From Tulasnella sp. 424 (taxonomy: Eukaryota; Basidiomycota; Agaricomycetes; Cantharellales; Tulasnellaceae), in NCBI GenBank assembly GCA_019633425.1, contig WSUB01000003.1, positions 375,480 to 439,479 of the forward strand: a DNA stretch of 64,000 bases. The letters run 5' to 3'. The notes beneath the pieces are model-generated. The model searched no databases. It saw only the letters and a program-made list of their open reading frames with translations, and was not told where the DNA came from. How positions within the stretch are numbered: position 1 is the first letter of the stretch; every line of letters starts with the position of its first letter. Of the stretch, positions 10,392-21,705 are shown piece after piece. Made by a program: the position numbers and the translations under genes.

Positions 10392-12368
10392 CTAGCTTTC
10401 TTTGTCACGACCAGTTCCTCTTCCTTCTTCCACACCCGCTCCTCCAAGGGATCGCTCGATTTCCACGGGTGACGATGAGGGCGTTGTTGCGCCAGCTATC
10501 GCTTTCCGTTCAGCCTCGTCTTTCCTTTTCAGTTCGCTAAGGCGTTCCTGTAGACCTTCGATACGAGGCACAAGCAGCTCCAACTGAGCATCAATGCTTA
10601 ATTCCTCAGAGGGCTCTTGTAGGGAGCTGGAAGCGGGCGAGGCGATCCTCAGAGAATATTCTCAAGGATATCGGAAGTTAACCTACAAGGCTCTCTCCAT
10701 CTGATGATTGAAGTCAGCGGTATTAATGGCGCACTGTTTGAGAGATATTGCGTTCTAATACAAGCCAAATTGTCAACGTATCCGGATGGTGAGGATTCGA
10801 TGCAGTATCTGGTTGGGAAAGACTTACTCTAATCATAGACGTGTCGCCTTCGTCAATCAACTTGATCACTTCCTTCAAGAACAGGGCAGCCTCTTGTCTT
10901 CGTTCTTTCCTCCCCACCCAACCCGGCTGGAAAATCCTCCAAGCTGGTTCTGTCCATCCGTATGCAAGGTAACTCAACCCGCTCTCCTGGTTATTTTGAA
11001 TGTTATGGAGACGGTCGATCTCCTCGTGCGCTAGATCACCGACGGATTTGGTGAGTTCTTCAGCCTCTTTGACAGCCTGCGACGACGAGAGAGTGAAGTT
11101 TTCTGCAGAAGCAAGATCTTCGCGCGCATGCGAAAGACCGGAGGAAATATTGACGAGAGCCAAGCTTGAAGATATCTCTCGGAAGCGATGAAACTACCGT
11201 TGCGTAAGGGTACCTAATTAGTATTTCTAATAGAATACACGTAGTGCGGTGGTCTTAGGACGGCTTACCTCGTCAATAATCTTTCTAACTCCGTTACTCC
11301 CCCTGACTCGAGCGGTGTTTGCGTCGTAAATGATTTCTTTCCTTGTTTCGGCCAGCGCACCCAGGTCGTTTCTGAGATCCCCTGGAGCATATAAAAGGTG
11401 CTTAAACTGCATGACCTTCCTAGAGAGGGTCACGAGACTAGGTGGGGGGTCACGAATTCAACGAGGTAAAACCCGCCTCAAGTCAGACTATGAACTTACT
11501 GGGATGCACTCTTCTCCTGCTGCCTTGTGATACGAAGATCGTTCAGACAATCAAAAAAGTCCGTTCCGATACTGATCTCCTCGGTGGAAGGTGGACGCTT
11601 CAAGCTCCCAAATTTCTCCGTCTTGAATGCTGCATATCGGTCATGTCCACAGCCGATGCCAATTACTTTACACCACGCATGGGTAACGGGGATGGAGATA
11701 ATAGGGTTCACGATCGCGCCAATAACTCCGGCTGGGTTGATCCTTGAGAAAGCGTTGACGACATTGCCGAGTCCTTGGGTGATGGGGTAGAGGGCAATCA
11801 ACAATGCCACAGCTGCGATGCAGATGAAGGCGGCTACGAGCACCAAAGAGGAGGGCAAACGGAAATATGCGAAGACTGATAACTGCCTTGTGGGAGGGGG
11901 GACGTATTGAGGAGCTGGTTCCCGTTGTCGCCGTCGTGGAGGATAATATGCGAGGGGCGTTTGCTGAACGAACGGCAGCAGAGGTAGAAGAGGCGGATAA
12001 GGGTACGGATAAGGGTTGTGAGCGAAAGCGGGAGACGGAGTTTGAGATCTCATTCTTCGTCCGAGGCCTTGCTTTGGTCGTTTCACGAGTTTCTTTGTTT
12101 GATTCGACGATGGACCAGGAGAGCCGGGCCTGGGCATGCGCCTTTGATATGTCGCACTGCTGCCCCGATTATAGGCACGGCTAGATCCTTGGGTACGGCG
12201 GAGGGCGAGGGATTCCTCTTGTGGAACGCCATAAAATGGGAGGGGCTCGTCCTCCCATTCATCGTCATAGATGGGAGCCGCGTCAAGGGTATCTGTTCCA
12301 TCCTTATAAGATTAGCGACACTGCATTGATCCTCGAAAACGGTACAAGCTACCGTAGTAATTGGCCAT
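10392..12368 (-). CDS. Copy B: unknown protein with one membrane span and a long coiled-coil C-terminal part
   Basis: Six exons in coding order: 12368-12353, 12292-11500, 11437-11269, 11193-10828, 10754-10687, 10647-10392; 555 residues, phases consistent. The first exon is only 16 nt (MANYY). Residues 6-60 are acidic then Arg/Ser-rich. Residues 60-145 are rich in Pro, Tyr, Arg and Gln, with repeated PYPYP-like pieces. One strong hydrophobic segment follows at about 153-174, then 'YPITQGLGNVV'. The rest is mostly charged helix with heptad-like spacing, containing 'LRITRQQE', 'LVTLSRKVMQFKHLL', 'HNIQNNQESG' and 'LSYLAYGWTEPAW', and a second coiled coil near the end ('LERLSELKRKDEAERK'-like). 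The last intron is only 39 nt; without it the frame ends in TAG straight after the fifth exon. I do not recognise the family. The topology suggests a membrane-anchored structural or tethering protein, which is inference. Confidence 0.75.
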
Positions 12369-12704
12369 TTCCGGGTTCGTAGAAGCACAGTAGGAGATTC
12401 CGCGTTGTTACAGTAAGGGGGTTGGACAGCGGCGGGTACTAAGCATAATAGGTGAACGGGAAGAGAAAAGGAGAGCTCCCTCCCAGAGAACGTATCTTAT
12501 AGAGCTGAGCACGGCGGTGCCCTCCTCCCATGCGGCTCCTGCGAGGCAGGTCCAAGCACCAGCAAACAGCCCATTGTGGCACCCAGGGCATCGGTCGCCA
12601 CCGATTCCGTGCTCAGTAGATCCATAGTGTGTTTACAATGCGCTCAAATTGAATTATCACTCGAGTAATATAACAACTCATGCCGCTCGCACAGTCGTCG
12701 TTGT
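12369..12704. other. Intergenic flank between copies B and C
   Basis: Upstream block of copy B followed by the 3' flank of copy C. It is closely similar to the flank between A and B, including the 'gattccgtgctcagtagatcc' sequence. No gene is seen. Confidence 0.6.
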
Positions 12705-14714
12705 TCAGACAGGGGCTGGCTGTCCACCTAGTAAGGGCAAACTTTCTGTGACACGTTCAGATTCCCTTCCTTCTTCCACACCCGCTCCTCCAATGGATGG
12801 CCTGATTTCCGCAGGTGGCAACGAGGGCGTCGATGCGCCAGCTATCGCTAGTCGAGCAGCCTCATCTTTCCTTTTCAGCTCACCAAGGCCTGCCTGGAGA
12901 CTTTCGATACGGGGCACAAGCTTCTTCAACTGAGCATCGATGCTTAATGTCCAGGAGGGTTCTTGCAAGGAGCTAGAAGCGCGTGAAGCGAATCTCAGAA
13001 AATATCCCGAAGGTGTCGAATGTTAACCTACAAGGCTCTTTCCATCTGATGGTTGAAGTTGTTGGTATTGATCGCGCACTGTTGGAGGGACATCGCGTTC
13101 TGATGAGAGGAACAATGCCAACGCATATGAATGGTGAGGATTCGAAGCGGCGCTAGGTTGAGAAAGACTCACTCTAATCATCGGCATGACGCCTTCGTCG
13201 ATCTCCTGGATTACTTCCCCCAAGAAGAGGGCAGCCTCTTGTCTTTGTTCTTTTCTCCCCACCAAACCTGGCTGAAGAAGCTTCCAACTTGGTTCTGTCC
13301 ATCCGTAGGCAAGGTAACCCAACCCGCTCTCCTGGTTATTCTGAATGTTATGGAGACGACTGATCTCCTTGTGCGCTTGTTGGCCGACGAGTTTGGCGAG
13401 TTCTTCAGCCTTTTTGATACCCTGCGCCGACGAGAGAGTGAAGGATGCTGCGGAAGCAATATCTTCGCGCGCATGTGAAAGCCCAGACGAAATCTCCGGG
13501 AGAGCTAAGCTTGAAGATCTCTCCCGGAAGCGGTGAAACTACCGTTGCGTAAAGATTTCTGATTAGTACTTGCAATGGAACAACGCAGCGAGGTGGTTCT
13601 AATGCGGCTTACCTCGTCGATAATCTTTCCAACTCCATTACTTCCGCTGACTCGAGCCGTGTTTGCGTTGTATAAGATGTCTTTCTTTAGTTCGGCCAAC
13701 GTATCCAGGTTGTCTCTGAGCTCCTCCGCAGCAGCTAAAAGGTGCTCAAACTGCATGACCTTCCCAGAAAGGGTGATGAGGCTAGGTAGAGGATCACTAA
13801 TTGAGCAAGGTGGACCCGTCGCAAGTTATACGATCGGCTTACTGGGAAGTACCGACCTCCTGCTGTCTCGTAATCCGAAGGTCGTTCAGACAATCAAAAA
13901 AGTCCGTCCCGATGCTGATCTGCTCAGAGGAATGCGTACGCTTCAAGCTCCAAAATTTCTCCGTCTTAAATGCTGCGTGTCGGTCAGGTCCACAGCCGAT
14001 GCCGATTGTTTTGCAGTACATATGGGTAACAGGAATAGCGGCAATAGGATTCATAATGGCACCAATAACTTCAGATGGATTGATTCTGGAGAAAGCGCTG
14101 ACGACGTTGCCAAGTCCTTGGGTGATGGGGTAGAGTGTGGTCGAGAGAGCTACAACCGCTGCGCAGATGAAGCCGGCCATGAGCACCAGAGAGCAGGACG
14201 GGCGGAGATATCCGAGGAGTGAGAATTGTCTTGTGGGAGGAGGGGCATATTGAGGGGTTGGCTGTCGTTGTTGTCGCCGTGGGGGAGCATAGTATCCAAG
14301 CGGTGGTGGTTGAGCGAACGGCAGCGCGGGTAGAAGAGGCGGATAAGGATACGGATAAGGGTTGTGGGCGAAAGCGGGAGATGGAGTTTGAGACCTCATT
14401 CTTCTTGCGAGACGTTGCTTTGGCCGTTTCATGAGTTTCTTTGTGTGGTTCGACGATGGACCGGGGGAGCCGGGTCTGGGCGTGCGCCTTTGATATGTCG
14501 CACTGCTGCCCCGATTATAGGCACGACTAGGTCCCGGGGTTGGGCGGAGAGTGGAGAATTCCTCTTGTGGAAGACCATAAAATGGGAGTGGCTCGTCCTG
14601 CCATTCGTCGTCATAGCCGGGGGCCGCGTCAAGGGTATCTGTTTCATTCGCAAAAGTTCAGTGAAAATGCAGCAATCCTTGAAAATGTTCAAATTTACCA
14701 TAGTAATGAGCCAT
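12705..14714 (-). CDS. Copy C: unknown protein with one membrane span and a coiled-coil C-terminal part
   Basis: Same six-exon plan as copy B: 14714-14699, 14638-13843, 13781-13613, 13538-13173, 13099-13032, 12993-12705; 567 residues. Exon sizes are identical to B for exons 1, 3, 4 and 5 (16, 169, 366 and 68 nt), and both frames are open throughout. The N-terminus is MAHYY, followed by the acidic, Arg/Ser and Pro/Tyr-rich region ('PYPYPYPPLLPALPF'), one hydrophobic segment ('SLVLMAGFICAAVVALSTTLY' region), and the helical C-terminal part. The C-terminus differs from B and ends in '...LPLLGGQPAPV'. The last intron is 38 nt. Differences from B are mostly single substitutions with an open frame, so both copies look maintained. 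Function unknown. Confidence 0.75.
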
Positions 14715-15061
14715 TTCCTAGTCCGTAGAAGCACAGTAGGGTATTCCTTTGTTGGTACAGTAGGTGGAGTGTTGGATAGCGTCCGGCGCTAAGCAGAAAA
14801 GGTGAACGGAAGAGAAATGGTGAATTCCCCTCTCCAGAGAGCGTACCTTATAGAGCACTGTGGTGGCAATGCGGCCCGCTCTGGTGTGTTGGAGGCGAGG
14901 CTCGATGGTTGGTGGCTTCCCATGCGTCTCCTGCAAGGCAGGCCCAAGCACGAGCAAACAGCCCCATTGTGGTAACCAAGGCTTTCTGCCTCCACCCTCT
15001 CTCCGTCAACTCCTTGCCCCTTCCTGCCTTCGTATCCTCTTGTCATCGAAAAACGTGTACG
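14715..15061. promoter_or_regulatory. Head-to-head intergenic region between copy C and its inverted relative
   Basis: 347 bases between two divergent start codons. The left part (to about 14995) is the block shared with the upstream flanks of copies A and B; the right part is unique and pyrimidine-rich ('ccaccctctctccgtcaactccttgccccttcctgcc'). It probably holds both promoters. Confidence 0.5.
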
Positions 15062-16784
15062 ATGGAAACTCGCAGTAGATCCAATGCGAACCTCAGTCCG
15101 CAGAGGAGAAACGCTCGAACTAGAGGACAACAACAACCAGCCATTGTGGCCATACAAACCGCTCACGGCCTTACGCCAAGAAGGGGAAGCATCAGCTCTC
15201 AAACCTCGACGGTAGATCGGCATGGATCTCCTCAATCAATCCTGCCAACCCCCCCAGTATCTCTTCAAGACGAGCCGCTTGCAACGGGAGCACCGAGACC
15301 GGTTAGGATTAGCGTATCTTTGTCCTAAACGGTGATCTGACTTATCTCTGGCAGAGAAAAGGGCAACCGATGTCTCCCGCGACCCTCACTCGACGAGCAA
15401 CTCACAGTCGTCCAAGAGCTGGTTCTCTAAGATCCGATCAGCACATTGTTCCGTCCCCTGCCAAAACGAACGAACCCTCAAAACAATGGCCGCCACTTCG
15501 ACAGTCTAGGGCCACCAAGACGCCAGATGTAACAGAACCCGACTCTGAAGAAGTTGAAGTCGAAATGGCCCTGATCAAAGACCAGCCCGTCGAGGAAAGC
15601 ATCTCTTCCTCCACGTCGGAAACCCCCCAGCCGTCAAGCCTTCGATCGTTCGAAATGCCTCTAGCTCGGATAGTCGGGTGGCCGGTGCGCCTATTGCTCG
15701 CATGCTGGGCATTTTTCATCGTTGCATATGCGATGCAAGAGACTTACCGGTGGGCGTCGACTCCGTTTATCCCGAATATACCTTTGCGGTACACGGCATG
15801 GGTCGTATCTTCGAGCGCCGAGAGATTATACCCCGTGGCACAACCTCTTCTCCGTATTGCCCCCGTGGTCAAGTCGGAAATTCAACCGAATACGCTTGGG
15901 TACGGGCACCTTTTAGCAAATATTCTTATCGGGATAAAGTCTGACCTGCTGTTACCGTAGTTTGGTCACTTCTATGGACAGTTTGAAGAGAGGTCGTCCT
16001 CAACCTGAGGCTCTCCAATCCCTTGAAAAGTACATTTTGGCTTCGATGTTCTTCCAGGATGAGGTGATAAAGATTTCGACTCGAGTAGAGGCCGACGTGG
16101 ACAACACAAAGCGTGATGCAAGTTTTATTCCGGAAACTCTAATCCAAGTCACCGAGTCTGATCACAGCTACCACCATTTTTTTTAGCTTTCGTCAGCTCG
16201 TAAGCTTATCCTTCGCCTTCTTCCCCACCGGCAAGAAGCCTCTCTACCTCGCAATTTCGAAGCGGAACAGCAGCTGGTGGAAATTCTCAGGCGTCTATGC
16301 ACCGATAAGCTCCCATCCGAACTTCAATATTTGAACGTCCGCCTTTTTGAGCTCAGTCAAAACTGGGCTCAGGTGAATGGCGCGCTGGAAGGACTTCGAC
16401 ATTCCGCCACGGCTTTGTCCAGTCAAGACGCCGCTTGGGCAAGGGTTGCCGGAACTGTGACCGGTCTCCATGGAAGGATGCATGAAGTTGACAGCGAATT
16501 GGGAAAGGCGAAAAGCGCTGTGGAACACTGGCAAAGGGATCTCGCCCTGTTCAAGGTTGGCGTGGTCAATTCAAATCCTGACGAGCAGCTGTGCTAACCA
16601 GGCCTGGCGCAGGATCCGAAAGACGTACCACCAAACTACGTAGTCAGCAACTCAACTCTGGGCCGCCTTGTTGTGAGTAGTTTCTGTACCCCGGCTACGA
16701 CAGCTGGCTGAAATAGCACCTTATTCGCAGGACCGCATGAATGCCTCGCTTGACCAACTTAATGAACTCCGACAACGCCCATAG
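15062..16784 (+). CDS. Unknown membrane/coiled-coil protein, divergent inverted relative of the tandem family
   Basis: Six exons: 15062-15301, 15355-15899, 15961-16147, 16187-16555, 16613-16672, 16731-16784; 484 residues. The first 180 residues are Arg, Ser, Pro and Thr-rich and look disordered. One hydrophobic segment spans about 186-207 ('VRLLLACWAFFIVAYAM'). The remainder is helical and charged, with 'LRRLCTDKLPSELQYLNVRLFELS' and 'LHGRMHEVDSELGKAKSAVEHW' regions suited to coiled coil, ending in 'NELRQRP'. The gene plan mirrors copies B and C: a phase-2 intron directly before an 'LVT' motif (GLVTS here, HLVTL there), then two phase-0 introns, with a fourth exon of 369 nt against 366 nt. 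This supports common descent despite little residue identity. Function unknown. Confidence 0.72.
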
Positions 16785-17933
16785 CATGCATCTTTGTTTG
16801 GGTCTCATGACTATTGATTCACGGAGGACTTCACATTCATTATATCATTATTGTGTTCGACGTTCTGTTCTGTTACGGTGCAGGCCACCTTCCTTACGAT
16901 GTGACGGCCAACCCCTTAACTGTATCATATCCTCTCTTACCATCGCGTCCTTACGATCCCAATAGACTGTTTGTACTTTGCCACCATGTAATGGAAACCG
17001 AAAACGCTAGCGGGCTTCATTGCGACTAGTTTCGGAGTTCGACGGTCCCGCGGAAATTCGCCTCCCCTGTGCTGGTACACGTGTCGCGTCCTGCCTTCTT
17101 CCATCGACTCAAGAGGCCCTCCCGGGGTCATCATGTATCACATTCTTAACTTGTTAAATGCCTCAAACTCGAAGTTTCCCATTCATGGGTATATTAACAT
17201 AGCTATGGGAAATTGTACAAAATTAGTCGATATCGCTTCCGTGCCTCGCGAAATTAGGCGCCTGCACCTTGGAATTCGAACATTCTACGCCTGGGAGTCG
17301 GCCACGCGCACCCACTGACAGGTGCGTATTCTGAGTTACCTCGTGGATGGAATCAACGAGTTATCTTGTTCTGCGCTAATCATAATCAAATAGGGGATGC
17401 CCTCAGCTTGTGTGGACAAAGGTTCCATTATATCCCGATTTGACTTATAGATTTCTGTCGCTCGAATCCTGAGAAAGCCCGATGGTCCCAAAGGGCTGTG
17501 CATGCAATTCTGCGTTGCTGTCGTATTTCTCCTTTCTTCCAAGTCGCTCTGAACACGTAGTGAACCGAGCCATGTAGTGTTTCCGGTTGTGGTTGTAGAA
17601 ACGCCCCCACTTAAGAAAGTGGCCGCGTATCCTTTTACCCCACGCTCTTGTAAGTTTAACGCCTAATTCGAAGGGACTCAAGCTCGCTGCAGGAAGTCCA
17701 TGCCTGACGGAGCGTACGACTCCCAGGGAATGAACCTGGAAGCTGAACACCACAGAACCCATTCTGGAATTGCTCGGTTCGCTTAGGAGATTGAAGAGTT
17801 TTACATTTGGCGCAGGAGTATTCGAATATGGGACCTTCGCGGTCACAAGAGAATGTGAAGATGATGTTTCCAGAGACCCAAGTGGACTGATTTTTTTTTT
17901 CACGCAAGAAACATGGGGAGATTCCTGCGTGGA
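16785..17933. other. Intergenic region with a weak possible open frame
   Basis: About 1.15 kb between the 3' ends of two genes. The minus strand of 17656-17955 has an open frame with a Cys-rich stretch ('IIFTFSCDREG...EYSCAKCKTLQ') preceded by a pyrimidine-rich splice-acceptor-like run, which could be an exon of a small gene, but no start, family or further exons can be supported. The rest holds nothing recognisable. Confidence 0.35.
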
Positions 17934-18805
17934 CTAAACAGGAACAATATGACACCTAGACCGTTCCTCTTAGATGAGGAACCTTAAGCGAGACGATCGA
18001 AAAGACTCACCCCAGAAGGCCTCGTCCTGCCCATTTGCGTGGGGTGAAGCTCAAATCAACCTCTTCACCCCCGCGTCGAACTCGAACTGTCATCTGGCGC
18101 TTTGAAAGCCGAAAATCTATAAGCGAGAGCCTGTACAAGAGTTCCAGCAAAGCTCTTACGTTCTCTTGAGATGCGACCATTGTGGCGAGCGGCTGAAGGG
18201 AGTTTCCACTGAAGGACGCCGCCGTCAACCCCCCAAATCTCAGAATCAAGTCTTCTCGAAGGAGCCCCTATCGATGCAAAGATTCAGCACAAGCGCGACG
18301 AAGAAAGAAAGGGGGATTCTGACAGCTTCATTAGCAGGGCTTCCGGGAGCAACGCCATCGACTCGGGCGAATTCTTTCAGAGCTTCTGACTGTTCCTGAC
18401 CATTCGTTGCCGACTCAGCTGCACTCGGTTCCGGTTCTGGAGAGTTGAACACGTCTTGCAAAGCAATAGCCAGTTCATCCGTAACAGCCTTGAGGTCATT
18501 CCTTAGTTCTATGATTCTAGATTTCCAGTATATGGTCAATGGGCCGTCTCACAGCCGAAGGACCTCTGAAAGCCTGACCGAACTCGAGCGTGTCGGACTG
18601 TGTACACATCGATGTCACCCCTAGGGAAACCTTCGTTATCGACTAGTTCGGTTGTCATCGTGGAGTTATTGCTGTCCAGTAGCGTCTGTTGTTCCTTGAT
18701 CTCTTTCTCGATGGCGTCCTTCCTCGACATGAGGTTCATCGCAATCTGCCGAGGAGTCGGTTCGGGCTCGCCATGAGGAGAACGAGGGATTGGTCTGCCC
18801 ATCAT
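17934..18805 (-). CDS. NAS2: 26S proteasome assembly chaperone Nas2 / PSMD9 (p27)
   Basis: Five exons in coding order: 18805-18579, 18516-18324, 18267-18160, 18099-18011, 17955-17934; 212 residues, the usual size. Nas2 binds the C-terminus of the Rpt5 ATPase during assembly of the proteasome base. The N-terminal helical domain reads 'NLMSRKDAIEKEIKEQQTLL', then the strongly conserved 'LVDNEGFPRGDIDVYTVRHAR' area and 'IIELRNDLKAVTDEL'. The C-terminal PDZ-like domain has 'FARVDGVAPGSPANEAGLL', 'LRFGGL' and 'FTPRKWAGRGLLGCHIVPV', matching the family's GLLGC end. The start is the ATG pair at 18803-18805; an upstream in-frame stretch begins only with a TTG. It is divergent from the syntaxin gene with 239 bases between starts. 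Confidence 0.93.
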
Positions 18806-19044
18806 AGACTGCGGAAGGATTTGGAGCTTTTTAGTTTGATTCCGGGAGGGAATTTCGTGCAATGCGATGAAGAAAAGCTGCGGGAGCGAGTGGTGCGGAA
18901 CCGCTTCGTCATCTAGCCTCCAATGCTGCGGTTGTGATTATTCAAGAGGTTGCCGCTTCCAGCCCCTAAGCCTGCGCCACCAGTCCGCACCTCAACATTG
19001 ACGCACCGCTCGTTCACCTCCCCATTCCCCTCCTGCTTGCAGCC

Positions 19045-20661
19045 ATGAGCTTCCAGGACATCGAAAGAGGCCTCTCCAATACGCAAAGCCAATCGACTAC
19101 AGGACTGCCAACATCGCCTCAAGATGTCGCATTCCGAAACTTGCAGCAGTCTCTCAGCCTGCAGGTGTTCAAGATTAACTCCAATGTGCAAGGAATCCTC
19201 AAGCTAGTCGACCAGCTTGGAACACCTCGGGATACAGCTGCCGTCCGGAAAGGCCTGTAAGCTTCAGCTGTGCCAGAAGGTTTTTTTCGGACGATGGGTT
19301 CTGAAAGCGCTCTCCGTCTTCCCGCTTAGGCATGACCTCACCGAAAGCACGCGAGACATGGTGAAACGTGGGACCGACGACTTGAAGAAACTGGCCGGAC
19401 TCCAGGCCTCTTTGGTGAGTCACTATGCACAGCGGAGGGCCCGCAGCACGGAGTCGGGCTTGCTTGCCTGCCGCCTGCTGTTATCTTGGTTTCATTTCGT
19501 TCCCACCGCTCCCGCACTGCCGAACTGACGCTTGGTGTTTTGTTCGCTTGCTTTCCCTTGACCCTCCTCGGACAACCGTAATACGCAATACCGCCCTTCC
19601 ATAATGAACGAATGTTCTCTGAAACTCTGATCTGTCGCGCGCGAAACCGACGCGGTACTTACCGATCACAAAAATCTGGATCCTTCTTTGCGCTTCCTTC
19701 GGAACCGCGGGGACCTTTTTTTCGTTTGACGCACCTAGCCACAATACAAGACACATCTGCAAAAGACTTCGCATGACCTTCAATTATCGCTTGTTGCGTT
19801 CCAACAAGCACAAAAGGCTAGTGCGGAGCGGCAGCGGACTGTAGTCTTGGATACGAAGCACGCGGTGGGGGAGGAGGAAGCCGAAAGAGGGTGAGCCATT
19901 TTGGATTGCGAATTAATGCTGTAATCATCGCGAACTTCCGCTCAAAACCCTTCCTTTTCTTTCGCTCGTCACATAGCCAAATCTCAAGCTCGCCACGTCA
20001 GCAACAACAGCAACAACAACAACAGCAACTGTTGCAACAGTAAGCCAAAGTTTCGCGTCCCATCGATTGGTTTTCTCACAGGAGTCTCACCCTCGATGAT
20101 TTCACCTTCCCTTTATTCGTGTTCTTTAATAGGCAGCTGTCTCCTGCCGATCTTGCTTATCAAGAGTCCCTGATTCATGAGAGAGAACAGGAGATTCGGG
20201 AAATCGAAACGGGGATCCATGAACTCAATGAGATTTTCCGGGATCTCGGTACTCTTGTGGTGGAACAAGGAAGCATGATTGGTGAGTGGGACCATTGTTT
20301 GTTTGCGACCTGCTCTTTGCTAGTCGGAAGTCCCCGAAGCGGCAAAGAGTGGGTGGAAGGGGGCGATTGATGATTGTTTACACTTCTCACCCAGATAACA
20401 TCGAGAGTAATATCACCTCGGTGGCGGTCAACACCGCTGGCGCGTCTGAGGAGCTGGATGTCGCTAGCGAATACCAGCGGAAGGCGGGACGACGAGCGGC
20501 ATGTCTCGGGATTGTTCTTGTTATTGTGACGTGCATAGTGCTGCTAGCGGTGAGAATTGCCTTGCTCGTGATCGTCCCATTCCCTTGGTAGTCAAGGCGA
20601 TTGGGTGGCGAAGAAGTGGGCTTACAATTTTAATGATTATCCCTGCCAGATTCTGTCATGA
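19045..20661 (+). CDS. Endosomal/vacuolar syntaxin (Pep12/syntaxin-7-like Qa-SNARE)
   Basis: Seven exons: 19045-19256, 19330-19414, 19739-19890, 19977-20039, 20133-20281, 20395-20549, 20650-20661; 275 residues. Qa-SNAREs drive fusion at endosomes and vacuole. The N-terminal three-helix regulatory domain is seen in 'DVAFRNLQQSLSLQVFKINSN', 'HDLTESTRDMVKRG' and 'HDLQLSLVAFQQAQKASAERQ'. A polyglutamine stretch coded by CAA/CAG precedes the SNARE motif, which starts near 'LIHEREQEIREIETGIHELN' and has the zero-layer Gln in 'LVVEQGSMIDNIE'. A membrane anchor ('CLGIVLVIVTCIVLLA') ends the protein. The third exon's acceptor is uncertain (19739 or 19751). The last intron is also uncertain: read-through would add a short hydrophobic tail ending PFPW at 20591, while splicing gives the compact 'ILS' end typical of the family. 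Confidence 0.88.
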
Positions 20662-21705
20662 CAATGTGACACCAGACCCGGACGTTGTATACCCCCGAGC
20701 CCCCGAGTGGTGCCCCCCTTTTTTATTATCATTAGTTTCGGCTATTTTCTACTTATTCGCCACTTGAATTTTACGAATGAGTGGCTTTTTTGGGGAAGGA
20801 AGCGAGGGCCGTGCTTTTGTGAGTGGAGGCTTTTCATCGCCACACGTGTTTGCGTGAGTTTGGTCGACCGGATTTTTGGAAGCTGGAAATCCCCGAGCTG
20901 GGAACGGTGGGAAATCGTCTAATCGCCGGTCCATGTCGAAAGCACATCAGTACGTCCTCCGACCCCCCCACCCCCGATCGAATGGTTTTCTTTGGAACTG
21001 CCACCATACCAACCGAACCCCCGACGTTGCTGGAGCGAGGAGGAGGAGCCGGAGGGGTGATGTTCTACGTCCGACCTCGGGTAGTGATTGCAACGTTTCG
21101 AGTGAATCCTCGCATCGTGTCGCAGGCTGTGAAGCCATGTCCCCCCCAGCCGTGCGCCATGGAGTCGGGGTCCGCCGCAGGAGGTCGCACCTTCTCCTTC
21201 TTCCGGTCTCCTTCAAAGATCTTTCCATCCAAATCTCAGGCCGCGCCCCTGTCCGCTACTACCCTTACGACGCTATCCAGTGACCGGCGCTTTTAGCAGA
21301 TCCCGATCTTCGGGTCTTGAGAAGAGGAAAACAATTCCACTCTGATTTCTAGCCCCCGAATACGTCTATTGCCGCCCGAGCAATCTCCACCCAGAACCAG
21401 TGCACGGCTCCAAGAAATCCAGAAAAATAATCCCCCCAAGCGTCGGCGCCTCTAAGCTTGGGAAGGGGTTGCGCGTTCGATACATATAAGCCATGCAACC
21501 CAACTTACCGTTTCTCCCGCTACACCAAAATCCCTCCCTCTCCTTGTCCACACCACTTCACAGCCAACGCCACCAACTACAATATAACCCTTACGTCTCT
21601 TCGTATTCTACAATAACCACCACTGCGCCTCCCGCTACTACTCCGCTTACCAGCGCCCCCGTTCCCTCTCACCCTCCACCAATCACTTTCTTTACGCCCG
21701 CCTTT
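20662..21705. other. Intergenic region upstream of an unknown coiled-coil protein gene
   Basis: About 1 kb. The final 200 bases are C/T-rich and in frame with the next gene from an ATG at 21493, so a longer N-terminus of about 71 residues is possible, but its composition resembles a 5' leader. No other gene is supported. Confidence 0.4.

Larger units (their letters stand above)
8315..14995. repeat. Tandem array of three units, each with one TM/coiled-coil gene plus flanks
   Basis: Three direct units (about 8315-10245, 10246-12600, 12601-14995). Each starts with a block around 'cagta/cagatccatag...tttacaatgc', continues with the minus-strand gene and ends with its upstream flank, which includes 'gaggcaggtccaagcacc' and 'aaacagcccatt'. 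That upstream block recurs near 10200, 12550 and 14940. In the right-hand unit it runs directly into the promoter of the inverted fourth relative, so this unit is likely the oldest and the left ones are copies. The left unit is shortened by deletions. Gene order and orientation are the same in all three. Confidence 0.85.

Noticed and set aside
8315..14995. Array as a transposable element
   Set aside because: The units carry spliced cellular-type genes and no terminal repeats, target duplications or transposase; tandem duplication explains them.
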